33,277 nucleotides of DNA, taken from positions 1 through 33,277 of the forward strand of contig CABULX010000007.1 of assembly GCA_902492545.1 (NCBI GenBank), in the 5' to 3' direction. How positions within the stretch are numbered: position 1 is the first letter of the stretch; every line of letters begins with the position of its first letter. The notes beneath the pieces were generated by a model, which searched no databases, had not been told where the DNA came from, and saw nothing but the letters and a program-made list of their open reading frames with translations. Of this stretch, positions 7,740 through 15,586 are shown piece by piece. The translations under genes were made by a program, and so were the position numbers. The DNA is from an uncultured Collinsella sp. Its GTDB lineage: Bacteria; Actinomycetota; Coriobacteriia; Coriobacteriales; Coriobacteriaceae.

Positions 7740-8600
7740 TTACTCATCCCCTTCAAGAAAACGCAGGGCATTACCCCAGTAGAGCCTTTCTCGCGCATCA
7801 TCGCGCATGGACACGGTATCGAGCGCCCGCTTGAGTTTGAACGCACGGAAACGCGGCGTATTGCTGGCGAACATCACTTGATGCGATAGCGCGCGCTCAT
7901 ACCACAGCGGCCCCATATCGACCGTGAAAAGACGCTGCATCATCTCCTCGGGCGAATCGATGTAAGTGATAGAGGTGTCCGTGTAGCAGTTGGGATACTT
8001 GAGCAGCATCGCCACGGTCTCGCGCACCCAGGGCCAGCCAAAGTGGGTCAAACTAAAACGCACATTTGGATGCGTTGCGATTGTGTGCTCAAATGCAAGC
8101 GGGTTACTGCGCGAGAGCTCTGCGCCCGGCTCCCAAGACATACCGGCATGGAAAACCACCGGCTTGTTATAGCGCTCGCACAGCTCGTAAAGCGGCTCAG
8201 CCACAGCATCATCGGGGTCAAAACCCTGCTTTGCCGGATGCAGACAAAGCCCCTTTGCCCCCAGCTCGGTAAAGGCGCGCTCCAATTCGCCTGCGGCACT
8301 GCTCACCCGCGGATCTACGCTCGCAAATCCCCACAGACGATCGGGATGCGCGGCAACCAGCATGGCAATCTGGTCATTGGTGCCAAAATGCCCTCCGCAT
8401 GCCGTGGTTACATCGAGCGGCATGAGCAAGCTCTTCTGCACATCGCAGACGTCCATCTCAACTTGAAGCTCGTCCCAATCCATGGGACCCATATGCCCCA
8501 TACCAAATTCTCGTGACCAAAAACCGAATCCATCAGGCTCATCACCCGGCGTACAGATCTCGCCGTAGAGCATGGGCTGAACCAACATGTCGATAACCAT
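7740..8600 (-). CDS. Amidohydro_2-type TIM-barrel protein with altered metal ligands
   Basis: A 286-residue protein of the ACMSD-like amidohydrolase family. Visible family blocks are LWGFASVDPRV, KGLCLHPAKQGF, VVFHAG (His151), SLTHFGWPWV (His186) and YWGNALRFL at the end. Two usual features are missing: the N-terminal HxH is replaced by MVIDMLVQP, and the Asp of the common GSDyP motif is Asn247 in ASNTPRF. It may use a different metal arrangement, act without metal, or be non-catalytic. The ATG at 8600 follows AAAGGAG with a 6-base gap; an in-frame ATG at 8621 lacks this. It lies 2 bp before yjbQ and 27 bp after the PfkB kinase gene in the operon. Confidence 0.78.
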   Translation of the reverse strand: MVIDMLVQPMLYGEICTPGDEPDGFGFWSREFGMGHMGPMDWDELQVEMDVCDVQKSLLMPLDVTTACGGHFGTNDQIAMLVAAHPDRLWGFASVDPRVSSAAGELERAFTELGAKGLCLHPAKQGFDPDDAVAEPLYELCERYNKPVVFHAGMSWEPGAELSRSNPLAFEHTIATHPNVRFSLTHFGWPWVRETVAMLLKYPNCYTDTSITYIDSPEEMMQRLFTVDMGPLWYERALSHQVMFASNTPRFRAFKLKRALDTVSMRDDARERLYWGNALRFLEGDE

Positions 8601-8627
8601 TTCGTACTCCTTTCCAGGCATTTGACC

Positions 8628-9428
8628 CTAGTACGGCTCAAACGAACCAATCACTCGGGACGACAGCTCAGCGCCCGCCTTCATACACGCCGGAATATCA
8701 AGGCCATCGATCACGCCCTTGGTAAACCCGGCAATATACGAGTCGCCGGCACCCACGGTATTAACGACCTTCTCCGCCGGTACAATCCCGCACTCATAGA
8801 AGCGCTCACCGTCATAGGCAATGCTTCCCTTCTCGCCAAGCGTGGCAACCGCAACGCGCGGTCCCAATTCCTGCACGTGGCGTACCCAGTCTCGTAGCTC
8901 CGGAGTGTCCTCTTCAAACGACATAAATGCGTAGTCAACGTAGGGAAAATGATTCTCACATGCATATTCGGGATCCTGGCTGAACACCGAGAAGTCCATA
9001 ACCACCGTCTTGCCCGCATCGTGCCATTCGGGCAGGAGGTCCAAACAATTGCCAAACAGGTCGGTATGAATGATGTCATGCTCTAGGATAAACGCCCGGT
9101 CATCTTCATTCGGTCGATATGTCTCCATTACGCCATCGATTGCCTCGAGATGCACGCGATCGACGCCGTCTTTCAATGCCATGAGCATCACCGAGGTGTC
9201 GCCATCCTCCACCCGCAGATGTGAGATATCGAGCCCCTCAGCGGCCAGCGCCTCTCTCATCTTGTCTCCGTACTCGTCCTTGCCGACAACCGACACGGCG
9301 GATACCGAAACGCCCATTCGTGCAAGATGGATACCCCAGTCAATGCCATTACCAGTCGGATAGAACACGCCGATGTTTTGATAGACGTCCGCACAGCAAA
9401 AACCAGCCGCGCACGCTTTAATACCCAT
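8628..9428 (-). CDS. PfkB-family sugar kinase, FrlD-related (second copy)
   Basis: A 266-residue ribokinase-superfamily kinase. It has YPTGNGIDWGIHLARMG where FrlD proteins have SGGNAVNVAVY, then VVGKDEYGDKM, VVMDFS, YAFMSFEEDTPELRDWV and the nucleotide/catalytic motif NTVGAGDSYIAG with Asp229 as the general base. It is clearly related to the next PfkB kinase (9550-10413) but differs at the substrate-binding Gly-Gly-Asn, suggesting a different sugar. The ATG at 9428 has GGAG six bases upstream; a TTG at 9440 is the alternative. It is separated from the upstream kinase by 121 bp containing a hairpin (9446-9479), unlike the tight spacing elsewhere in the operon, so its expression may differ. 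Phosphorylation of a sugar-amine conjugate or a released ketose is inferred. Confidence 0.82.
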   Translation of the reverse strand: MGIKACAAGFCCADVYQNIGVFYPTGNGIDWGIHLARMGVSVSAVSVVGKDEYGDKMREALAAEGLDISHLRVEDGDTSVMLMALKDGVDRVHLEAIDGVMETYRPNEDDRAFILEHDIIHTDLFGNCLDLLPEWHDAGKTVVMDFSVFSQDPEYACENHFPYVDYAFMSFEEDTPELRDWVRHVQELGPRVAVATLGEKGSIAYDGERFYECGIVPAEKVVNTVGAGDSYIAGFTKGVIDGLDIPACMKAGAELSSRVIGSFEPY

Positions 9429-9445
9429 GGTCTTCTCCAATGTTC

Positions 9446-9479
9446 AAAAGGGGACCCACCACATGGCGAGCCCCCTTTT
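9446..9479 (-). terminator. Intercistronic hairpin between the two PfkB kinase genes
   Basis: AAAAGGGG (9446-9453) pairs with CCCCTTTT (9472-9479), an 8-bp stem with an 18-nt loop. On the minus strand it ends in TTTT and then TGAAC. It may act as a partial terminator or an mRNA-stabilising end that lowers or separates expression of the five downstream genes. Confidence 0.55.
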
Positions 9480-9549
9480 CGCGTTTCGCTTATTGTTTTG
9501 CATCGGCTGTCCAAGGCCTCATAGCCAGACCGCCGTACGCTTTCTTAAG

Positions 9550-10413
9550 CTATTCGACGATTGGCGCTCCGTGGCCCCAAGAACCTTCCATACCGCACAC
9601 GGTCGAGGCAAACCCGGCAGCAAAGTCGAGCGCGCGCTCGATGGCCTCGGCGCCATCCTCACCACGCTTGGCGGAATCGAGATAGCACATCAAAAACGAG
9701 GTGAGGAACGAGTCGCCCGCCCCCATGGTGTCCTTCATGTCCGTTACCGGTTTAGCCAGCTGGCGGTAATAGCGCTCGCCGTCGTAAGCAATGCAGCCCT
9801 CGGCGCCCGCCGTAGCCGACACAAAACGCGGACCCAGGCCCTTCACCCATGCCAGACGTTCGCGAATCTCGTCCTCACTCGCGGCATCCGCCGCACTAAA
9901 GAAAGCGAAATCGACGTAGGGCGCAATCTGCTCGTAGTACTCGTCGGTGGAGTCGTCCGAAAAGTCAAAAGAGACCGTGACGCCCGCAGCCTTCAGCTTG
10001 GGCAGCTCGCGCTCGGTAAAGCAATAGTTGCCCGAATGAACCACATCGAACTGCTTCATGTACGAAAGGTCAAAGCGATCGAGGACATAGCGCGCATCGC
10101 CACGGATACCGCCCTCGTTGGAGCCGAGGAAGACACGGTCACCGCCAACGACGGTCACGCGAGCCGCTCCGTTCTCGCCAATCATCTGCTCGCACTTGTC
10201 AAGCTCGATACCCTCATCCTCGAGGCTTGCAATGACATGCTCGGCAGCGGCGTCATTGCCAAAAATGCCCATGTATGCAGAACGTGCGGCACCGCATTTC
10301 TTGGCATAAACGGCGAAGTTCACCGCATTGCCGCCAGGATACATGGTGTGGATATGCTCGTAGCGATCGACGACGTTGTCGCCAAATCCGAGCGCGTTAA
10401 CGTTAAATGCCAT
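9550..10413 (-). CDS. PfkB-family kinase, fructoselysine 6-kinase (FrlD)-like
   Basis: A 287-residue kinase that follows E. coli FrlD closely: GFGDNVVDRYEHIHTMYPGG then NAVNFAVYAKKCGA, GIFGNDAAAEHV, DRVFLGSNEGGI, FDVVHSGNY, VSFDFSDD, and the catalytic DTMGAGDSF with Asp234. It ends with GSWGHGAPIV, also FrlD-like. FrlD phosphorylates fructoselysine at C6 before the deglycase FrlB cleaves it. The adjacent FrlB-like and FrlC-like genes support an Amadori-type substrate; which amine is attached cannot be told. The ATG at 10413 follows AAGGGG with 8 bases between. The start lies 14 bp after the stop of the SIS gene, so the two are probably co-translated. Confidence 0.88.
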   Translation of the reverse strand: MAFNVNALGFGDNVVDRYEHIHTMYPGGNAVNFAVYAKKCGAARSAYMGIFGNDAAAEHVIASLEDEGIELDKCEQMIGENGAARVTVVGGDRVFLGSNEGGIRGDARYVLDRFDLSYMKQFDVVHSGNYCFTERELPKLKAAGVTVSFDFSDDSTDEYYEQIAPYVDFAFFSAADAASEDEIRERLAWVKGLGPRFVSATAGAEGCIAYDGERYYRQLAKPVTDMKDTMGAGDSFLTSFLMCYLDSAKRGEDGAEAIERALDFAAGFASTVCGMEGSWGHGAPIVE

Positions 10414-10427
10414 GGCCTTTGCCCCTT

Positions 10428-11396
10428 CTAGTACTCGACAACACCCATATAGCGACGGAAATCGGGATCGTGATCAAACACCTTGCCGCGTGCAGCACGC
10501 AGCTCGCAGTTCATGGCGTAGAACAGCACCGGGTCCAGATAGGCACGGACGCTCGCCGGCACGGCTTCCATACCGTACTCCTTGGCATCGAGCACCATCA
10601 GCGTATCGGTATGCGTCTTAAGGAACGCCAGGGCGCGCTCGTCCATGGCACGGCACTCGCTGGAGCCCATCTGCAGGAAGTAAAAAACGCCATCCTGAGT
10701 AGCCTCGAAGGGGCCATGGAAGTACTCGGCAGAGTGGATGTAGCTGCAGTGCTGCCACTGCATCTCCATAAGAGAGCAGATAGCGAAACCGTAGGTCTGG
10801 CTAAAGTTGGGACCGCTGCCCAGAATGTAGAAGAACTCGTGCTCCTGGCAAAGCTTGGCAAAACGATCGCCCAGCTCGGCATTTACCTTCTCGCGTGCCG
10901 GGGGAAGAATCTTATCCATCTCGGCGATACCGGCATACATATCGGCAAGATCGGCGTAGCCCTCCTGCTGATCGAGCAGCTCGGCCGCAAGCGACAGCGA
11001 AATGCCAGCGGGGACCTCGGCCTGCGGCACGCCCTCGCCCCACGGGTAGACCCACGTGGTCCACTTGCCGGAGTCAATCTTGGATCCAGCGTTGTCGGTC
11101 TGGGCGATCACCGTAGCGCCGGCAGCAAGGGCAATCTCGCAGCCCTCGACGACCTCGGGGGTGTTGCCGCTGTGGCTACAAGCGATGACCAGGGACTTCT
11201 CGCCCAGACGACGCGGACGCATGATATCGAACTCGCGAGCCGTATAGATATACGAAGTGAAGGTGGTTGCCTCGCGCTGCAGAAGCTCATGAGCCGGGAT
11301 CAAATCGATCATGGAGCCACCGCAAGCAATCCAGTAGACGCTGTCGAACTTGCCCTTCTCGGCAATTGCCTCTTTGATCAGATCGTGTGCGTTCAT
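10428..11396 (-). CDS. SIS-domain deglycase, FrlB-like
   Basis: A 322-residue double-SIS sugar isomerase/deglycase. SIS blocks are VYWIACGGSMIDLIPAHELL, VIACSHSGNTPEVVEG and ILGSGPNFSQTYGFAICSL. The motifs EYFHGPFEATQDGV and the C-terminal DHDPDFRRYMGVVEY match FrlB (E. coli FrlB has EFRHGPLE and RRYYGGLVEY). FrlB splits fructoselysine 6-phosphate into glucose 6-phosphate and lysine. The glucose 6-phosphate would enter glycolysis through Pgi, also encoded in this window. I chose the ATG at 11396, which has AAAGGAA six bases upstream; the longer frame to 11429 begins inside the intergenic region. It is cytosolic. Related deglycases act on glucoselysine or fructose-asparagine 6-phosphate, so the substrate remains open. 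Confidence 0.85.
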   Translation of the reverse strand: MNAHDLIKEAIAEKGKFDSVYWIACGGSMIDLIPAHELLQREATTFTSYIYTAREFDIMRPRRLGEKSLVIACSHSGNTPEVVEGCEIALAAGATVIAQTDNAGSKIDSGKWTTWVYPWGEGVPQAEVPAGISLSLAAELLDQQEGYADLADMYAGIAEMDKILPPAREKVNAELGDRFAKLCQEHEFFYILGSGPNFSQTYGFAICSLMEMQWQHCSYIHSAEYFHGPFEATQDGVFYFLQMGSSECRAMDERALAFLKTHTDTLMVLDAKEYGMEAVPASVRAYLDPVLFYAMNCELRAARGKVFDHDPDFRRYMGVVEY

Positions 11397-11458
11397 ATCC
11401 AGTTCCTTTCTTGTTTGGCCCGCAATCAATGACGTTGGTTGCGTGGCCGATGGTTGTT

Positions 11459-12310
11459 TTAGTCAATCAGATATTTCTCGAATGCGGCCATGTTCTTGGC
11501 ATCCGCCGCCGCCGGATCATCGTAGTAACGACCGTCCGTGATTTCCTGGCCCAGCATGCCGTCGAAACCATGGGCGTTGAGCGTGGCGACGAAGGCGTCC
11601 ATATCGTGCTTGCCATCGCCCCACACCAGATGGCCATACGGGTCACCGTCGATAAAGTGCATCTCGTGAATTGCCCCATCACCAAAGGCGGCAAACCAGT
11701 CCTCGAGCGTCTCGCCTGCAACGCCCATCGCGGTTGTATCAACCATGGGCTGTAAGTACGGGCTCGCGACCTCGTCAATCATGCGCTTCGCATCGGAAAC
11801 CGTCGTCACAAGGTTGCTCTCCTCGGGACGCAGGCTTTCCATCGTAAGCACCAGACCGTGCTCGCCGGCATACTCCGCCAGAATGGACAAGTGCTCGCGG
11901 CTGCGCTTCCAGGCCTCCTCGCGGTCCTCGTCCCAGTCGCCCCAGCCCGAGTTGACGGACATGCGGTCGCACCCAAGTACCTCGGCAAGCTCAATGCCGT
12001 GCTTAAAGTACGCCAGGCTGCGCTGCTCATGCAGCGGTTTGCGTGCGCAATACTGCCAAGGATAGACAACATTCTCAGGGCACAGAGTACGATACCTAAG
12101 CCCACGGTCTGCAGCCTTTTTCGCCAGGACCTCAGCCTCAAAGTAGCCCGTGTGGTCGAGCGTCACATGCGGCTCTGCACACCACAGCTCAATGGACTCA
12201 AAGCCCAAGCGCTGCTGCACATCAAGGAAGTAATCGAGCGACCACATGATGTAGTGGATATTCATGCCCGCAATCTGTTCGCGGTGCAGCGTCGGTTTGG
12301 ATTCAGACAT
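11459..12310 (-). CDS. Sugar-phosphate isomerase/epimerase, FrlC-like
   Basis: A 283-residue xylose-isomerase-like TIM barrel (AP_endonuc_2 fold). It matches FrlC, which epimerises psicoselysine to fructoselysine: the opening LGFESIELWCAEPHVTLD, the middle LRPEESNLVTTVSDAKRMID, MVDTTAMGVAGE, HEMHFIDGDPYGHLVWGDGK and GQEITDGRYYDDP. Acidic and His metal ligands in MESL, MVDT, HFID and GQEIT appear kept. The ATG at 12310 has AAGGAGG six bases upstream and is 1 bp beyond the YtcJ-like stop, indicating coupling. In the operon it would bring an epimer of the substrate into the FrlD/FrlB route. A tagatose-3-epimerase-like role is the main alternative. Confidence 0.82.
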   Translation of the reverse strand: MSESKPTLHREQIAGMNIHYIMWSLDYFLDVQQRLGFESIELWCAEPHVTLDHTGYFEAEVLAKKAADRGLRYRTLCPENVVYPWQYCARKPLHEQRSLAYFKHGIELAEVLGCDRMSVNSGWGDWDEDREEAWKRSREHLSILAEYAGEHGLVLTMESLRPEESNLVTTVSDAKRMIDEVASPYLQPMVDTTAMGVAGETLEDWFAAFGDGAIHEMHFIDGDPYGHLVWGDGKHDMDAFVATLNAHGFDGMLGQEITDGRYYDDPAAADAKNMAAFEKYLID

Positions 12311-12311
12311 C

Positions 12312-13895
12312 TTATGCCTCCTTATTTCGATCGAACACGATTTGTCCGTCCGACATCGTCATGTCAACCGCAAGATCGCGTGCGTCGCGATAATCGAGGT
12401 CGAACACATCCCGATCGAGCACGCAGATATCGGCAAGCTTGCCAACCTCGAGCGTACCCAGCTCGTCTTCGCGCATCAGGTCGTACGCGCCCCCGGCAGT
12501 CCAAGCGCGCAAGAGCTCGACAAGCGTCAGCGTGTTGACCTCATTCACGGGCAGTCCGTCGGCGAAGAATCCGCCGCACGCGCTGTAGATTGACTCGCCC
12601 AGGCTCGGAATCAGCAGCGGCAGATCCGTGCCGCAGCACACTGTGCATCCGGAATCTTCCATGCCGCGGCGATTCCAGCTGTGCAAAAGTCGCGTCTCGC
12701 CAATTTGTCGACGCATCATCGACAGGCAATCCTCGCGCCGGTCCAGCGTCAGAATCTGCGGATAGACCTCGCAAATTCCACCTAACTTGCCAAACTCGAC
12801 AAGATCGGTCGGGTCAGAGTTCTCGAGATCGGTAATCGCATGGCGGCGAAGCATCCGTCCATGCTCGTCTCGAGGCAGCGAGGCATAGAGCGCCACGGTG
12901 CGACGAACGGCGCCATCGCCCTGGCAATGCAAGGAATATCGGAAGCCGTCAGCATCAATTGCACGCAGCTCGTTCTCAATCAGATCCCACTCTGGCTCCT
13001 CGACGACCGTCTTGCCGGCAGCGCCCGCATCGGCCGAGTCCGCATAGGGGTCAATCATCTCGGCAAGCCCCGCCCATACGCCGCGATCGGTCATACGGTT
13101 GAAGCCAGAAAAACGAACGAACGGTCCCCGGAAGCGCTCTCGTGCCTCGCGGGCATATGCCAGATTTGCACCGGCACCCACCGGCTGCGACATCATAGAG
13201 ACGCGAACCGTCAGCTCACCAGATTCCTCACGGCGAGCCATTTCGTCGGCAAAGCCGTAGTAGTCATCAAACGCCATCTCCTTGATGGCGGTAACGCCGC
13301 GTTCGTTAAGCATGCTCATGTAGTCCGAATACCCTGCACGCACCTCGGGCAGCGCGAGGAAATCGCTCATCATGCGCCAGATCTTCTCGGCATAGCACGC
13401 CTGGGGTGTGAAGCCGTATCGCGCACTGGCGGCAGCATTGAGAACACAGGTATCCGCGGCCGGTGTAAAGCAGACGACGGGGATATCGCCAAAACACTCG
13501 TCAAACACAGCTGCTGTATTTGCGTTCTCGGCATCCGATGCCAACGTTTCGGGTAGGTTGTGGCCAAAAGCCGCCGCGCAATCCGGACGATCTTCTTTCC
13601 ATGCACGCAAGAGCGACACGGCCTCTTTGGCATCAGCGATGCCGGACAGATCAGGCCCCAACGTCCGCAGCGCCCAGCCTGTATAGAAGGTATGCACATC
13701 GATCAGGCCAGGCATGACGGTGCGGTCGCCCAGGTCAACTACCTCGTCCGCCTGGGTCAAATACGAAGCTAGCTCACACTTGGTGCCAACAGCCTCAATT
13801 CGATTGCCACGGACCGCTACGAAACCTTCAAACGGCAGGTCCCCCGTACCGGTAAAGACGCTCTTAGACGTCAGGACCGTCAAACGATCAGACAT
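12312..13895 (-). CDS. YtcJ-like amidohydrolase (Amidohydro_3) lacking the second His of HxH
   Basis: A 527-residue amidohydrolase of the YtcJ/NfdA group, which hydrolyse N-substituted amides such as formamides. Family blocks are VMPGLIDVH, SLHCQGDGAVRRTVALYASL, CGTDLPL, the helix LVELLRAWTAGGAYDLM and LGTLEVGKLADICVLDRDVF. The usual metal pair HxH is His68-Thr69-Phe70, so one ligand is missing. It could remove an N-acyl group from a sugar-amine or amino-acid conjugate before the Frl-like enzymes act; this is inference from context. The ATG at 13895 follows AGGTGGT; a GTG at 13904 is the alternative. It starts 9 bp downstream of the carrier stop and lies 1 bp from the FrlC-like gene. Confidence 0.8.
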   Translation of the reverse strand: MSDRLTVLTSKSVFTGTGDLPFEGFVAVRGNRIEAVGTKCELASYLTQADEVVDLGDRTVMPGLIDVHTFYTGWALRTLGPDLSGIADAKEAVSLLRAWKEDRPDCAAAFGHNLPETLASDAENANTAAVFDECFGDIPVVCFTPAADTCVLNAAASARYGFTPQACYAEKIWRMMSDFLALPEVRAGYSDYMSMLNERGVTAIKEMAFDDYYGFADEMARREESGELTVRVSMMSQPVGAGANLAYAREARERFRGPFVRFSGFNRMTDRGVWAGLAEMIDPYADSADAGAAGKTVVEEPEWDLIENELRAIDADGFRYSLHCQGDGAVRRTVALYASLPRDEHGRMLRRHAITDLENSDPTDLVEFGKLGGICEVYPQILTLDRREDCLSMMRRQIGETRLLHSWNRRGMEDSGCTVCCGTDLPLLIPSLGESIYSACGGFFADGLPVNEVNTLTLVELLRAWTAGGAYDLMREDELGTLEVGKLADICVLDRDVFDLDYRDARDLAVDMTMSDGQIVFDRNKEA

Positions 13896-13904
13896 CACAA
13901 CCAC

Positions 13905-15368
13905 CTACGCCGGAAGCATGCCGGAAATGGCAGTAATGACCAAGCCAAACACGACCATGAAGATGAAGAACTTCCAAATGGTCTTCCACCATTGGCCAAA
14001 CGAAATCTTAGCCACGGCAAGGCCGGCGACCGTCATACCCGCCACGGGGCTGATGGTGTTGATGGTCTGGTTGGCAAACTGGAGCGCGGTGACGGCCGCC
14101 TCGGGATTGAGGCCCATGAGCTCGGTCAGGGGGCCCATAACGGGCATGGTGAGCGCCGCCAGGCCAGAACTCGAGGGAACCAGCAAAGAGAGCAGGCCAA
14201 GGACGACATACATAAACGTGGTGTAGACGGCGGCAGGTGCACCGGCGAGCGCGGTAGCAAGCGCCTGGAGGATGGTGTCGATGATCATGCCGCCCTCGGC
14301 GATGACCAGAATACCGCGAGCGATACCGATAACGACGGCAGCGTACGCAAAGTCGGCGAGACCCTTAACGAACTCCTCTGCGATCGTCTGCTGGTCAAGG
14401 CCGCCCAGGATACCGGCAAGCAAGCCCATGCCAAGGAACACGGCGGAAATCTGATTCATGTACCAGCCCTGGGTAACAAGACCCCAGACGATAATGCCCA
14501 TACCGCAAGCAAAATCGATAAGCACGAGCTTCTGACGGATAGTGAACTCTTCCTCGATGGAGGCATCGGTCACGGAAAACTCAATACGCTTGAGCTTATC
14601 GTCCTCGTACACAATGGACGACTCGGGGTTTTTCTTGACGCGCATGGCGTAGCGCATGGCCCATGCGATACCGACGGCAGTGAAGATGACCCAAGAAACG
14701 GCGCGCAGCCACAGTTGCGGATTACCCTCGATGCCAATGATGCCTTGGGCGATCAAAACATTAAACGGGTCGATGGTCGAAGCACAATATCCCAGGTTAG
14801 GACCAAGGAAGCAGATGATGAATGCCGTCATCGAGTCATAACCGATACCCATCATGATGGGAATGAAGATGGCATAGAACGGCAGGGCTTCCTCAGACAT
14901 GCCAAACGTAGTGCCGCAAATGGACAGCAATGTCATCGTGATGGGAATGATGAGGATGTCCTTGTTCTTGAGCTTTTTAATCACACGGCTCATGCCGGCA
15001 TTCAAAGCGTTGGTCTTGGTGATGATCGCGAACGATCCGCCTATCAATAAGACGAACGCAACGACGTCGGCAGCCTCTTGGATACCCTTGGTGGGCGCTT
15101 GCAGAACCGCGAAGATATCCTGGCCCAGATTGATGGTCTCGCCGGTCTCGGAATCGGTGTAGTTCTTATCGACCTGTTCATAGGTTCCAGCAACGGCGAC
15201 TTCACGCTCGCCCGCCGCTGTCGAAATCGTCTTGCGCTGATACTGACCAGAGGGAACGATCCAAGTCAGGACCGCAAAGACAACGATCAGCAAGAACATG
15301 ATCGTATAGACATGCGGTAATTTGAACTTAAAACGTCTGTTTGTCTTCTTCGCCTTCGTATCTGACAT
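13905..15368 (-). CDS. YfcC/DcuC-family membrane carrier
   Basis: A 487-residue polytopic membrane protein of the YfcC/C4-dicarboxylate anaerobic carrier family (ion-transporter superfamily). About 11-12 hydrophobic segments are visible. Family motifs include KLPHVYTIMFLLIVVFAVLT with IVPSGQY, the segment CGTTFGMSEEALPFYAIF, FLGPNLGYCASTIDPFNVLI and LLVPSSSGLAALTMPVMGPL. Members move dicarboxylates, basic amino acids or peptides. Known fructoselysine loci use other transporters, so this carrier suggests an amino-acid-like substrate face. The ATG at 15368 has GGAGGT four bases upstream; a longer frame to 15563 runs through the operator and terminator region and is rejected. It is the first gene of the ten-gene operon. 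Confidence 0.87.
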   Translation of the reverse strand: MSDTKAKKTNRRFKFKLPHVYTIMFLLIVVFAVLTWIVPSGQYQRKTISTAAGEREVAVAGTYEQVDKNYTDSETGETINLGQDIFAVLQAPTKGIQEAADVVAFVLLIGGSFAIITKTNALNAGMSRVIKKLKNKDILIIPITMTLLSICGTTFGMSEEALPFYAIFIPIMMGIGYDSMTAFIICFLGPNLGYCASTIDPFNVLIAQGIIGIEGNPQLWLRAVSWVIFTAVGIAWAMRYAMRVKKNPESSIVYEDDKLKRIEFSVTDASIEEEFTIRQKLVLIDFACGMGIIVWGLVTQGWYMNQISAVFLGMGLLAGILGGLDQQTIAEEFVKGLADFAYAAVVIGIARGILVIAEGGMIIDTILQALATALAGAPAAVYTTFMYVVLGLLSLLVPSSSGLAALTMPVMGPLTELMGLNPEAAVTALQFANQTINTISPVAGMTVAGLAVAKISFGQWWKTIWKFFIFMVVFGLVITAISGMLPA

Positions 15369-15410
15369 AGATACCTCCAAAGAACTCGAGACTGCATCGC
15401 ATCTCGCTTC

Positions 15411-15433
15411 AACGTTTGCACAATGCAAACGTT
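15411..15433. promoter_or_regulatory. Perfect 10-bp inverted repeat: candidate operator of the catabolic operon
   Basis: AACGTTTGCA (15411-15420) and TGCAAACGTT (15424-15433) are perfect inverted repeats with a 3-bp spacer, 42 bp upstream of the carrier start. The position fits a repressor site at or just after the transcription start. The adjacent GntR/UTRA protein is the natural candidate binder. LacI-type operators have a similar half-site, so another regulator is possible. Confidence 0.65.
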
Positions 15434-15537
15434 CTATGACGTCCCATAGATTACCAGCAGCTTTTTCCTTCATCAAGATAATTTCAAACTGATTGCCGCA
15501 ACGCGGTTGAACGGTTGCGTTTGCGCCGTGAACGGTA

Positions 15538-15575
15538 TGGAAACGCCCGGTGAGATGATCCACCGGGCGTTTCCA
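15538..15575 (-). terminator. Strong hairpin terminator after the gntR gene
   Basis: A perfect 15-bp stem: TGGAAACGCCCGGTG (15538-15552) with its complement at 15561-15575, loop of 8. It lies 12 bases beyond the gntR stop and separates the regulator from the operon promoter. The trailing sequence is only mildly T-rich. Confidence 0.75.
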
Positions 15576-15586
15576 TTCGCAATGTC

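Noticed and set aside
9427..11432. Two overlapping plus-strand frames opposite the kinase and SIS genes
   Set aside because: The minus-strand genes have full family motifs, and the plus-strand frames have none.
13992..15050. 352-codon plus-strand frame opposite the YfcC-type carrier
   Set aside because: It is a shadow of a membrane protein; its composition is rich in Asp, His, Gly and Arg without any domain.
15369..15563. N-terminal extension of the YfcC-type carrier frame
   Set aside because: It runs through the palindromic operator and most of the gntR terminator; the GGAGGT-supported ATG at 15368 begins the family homology.
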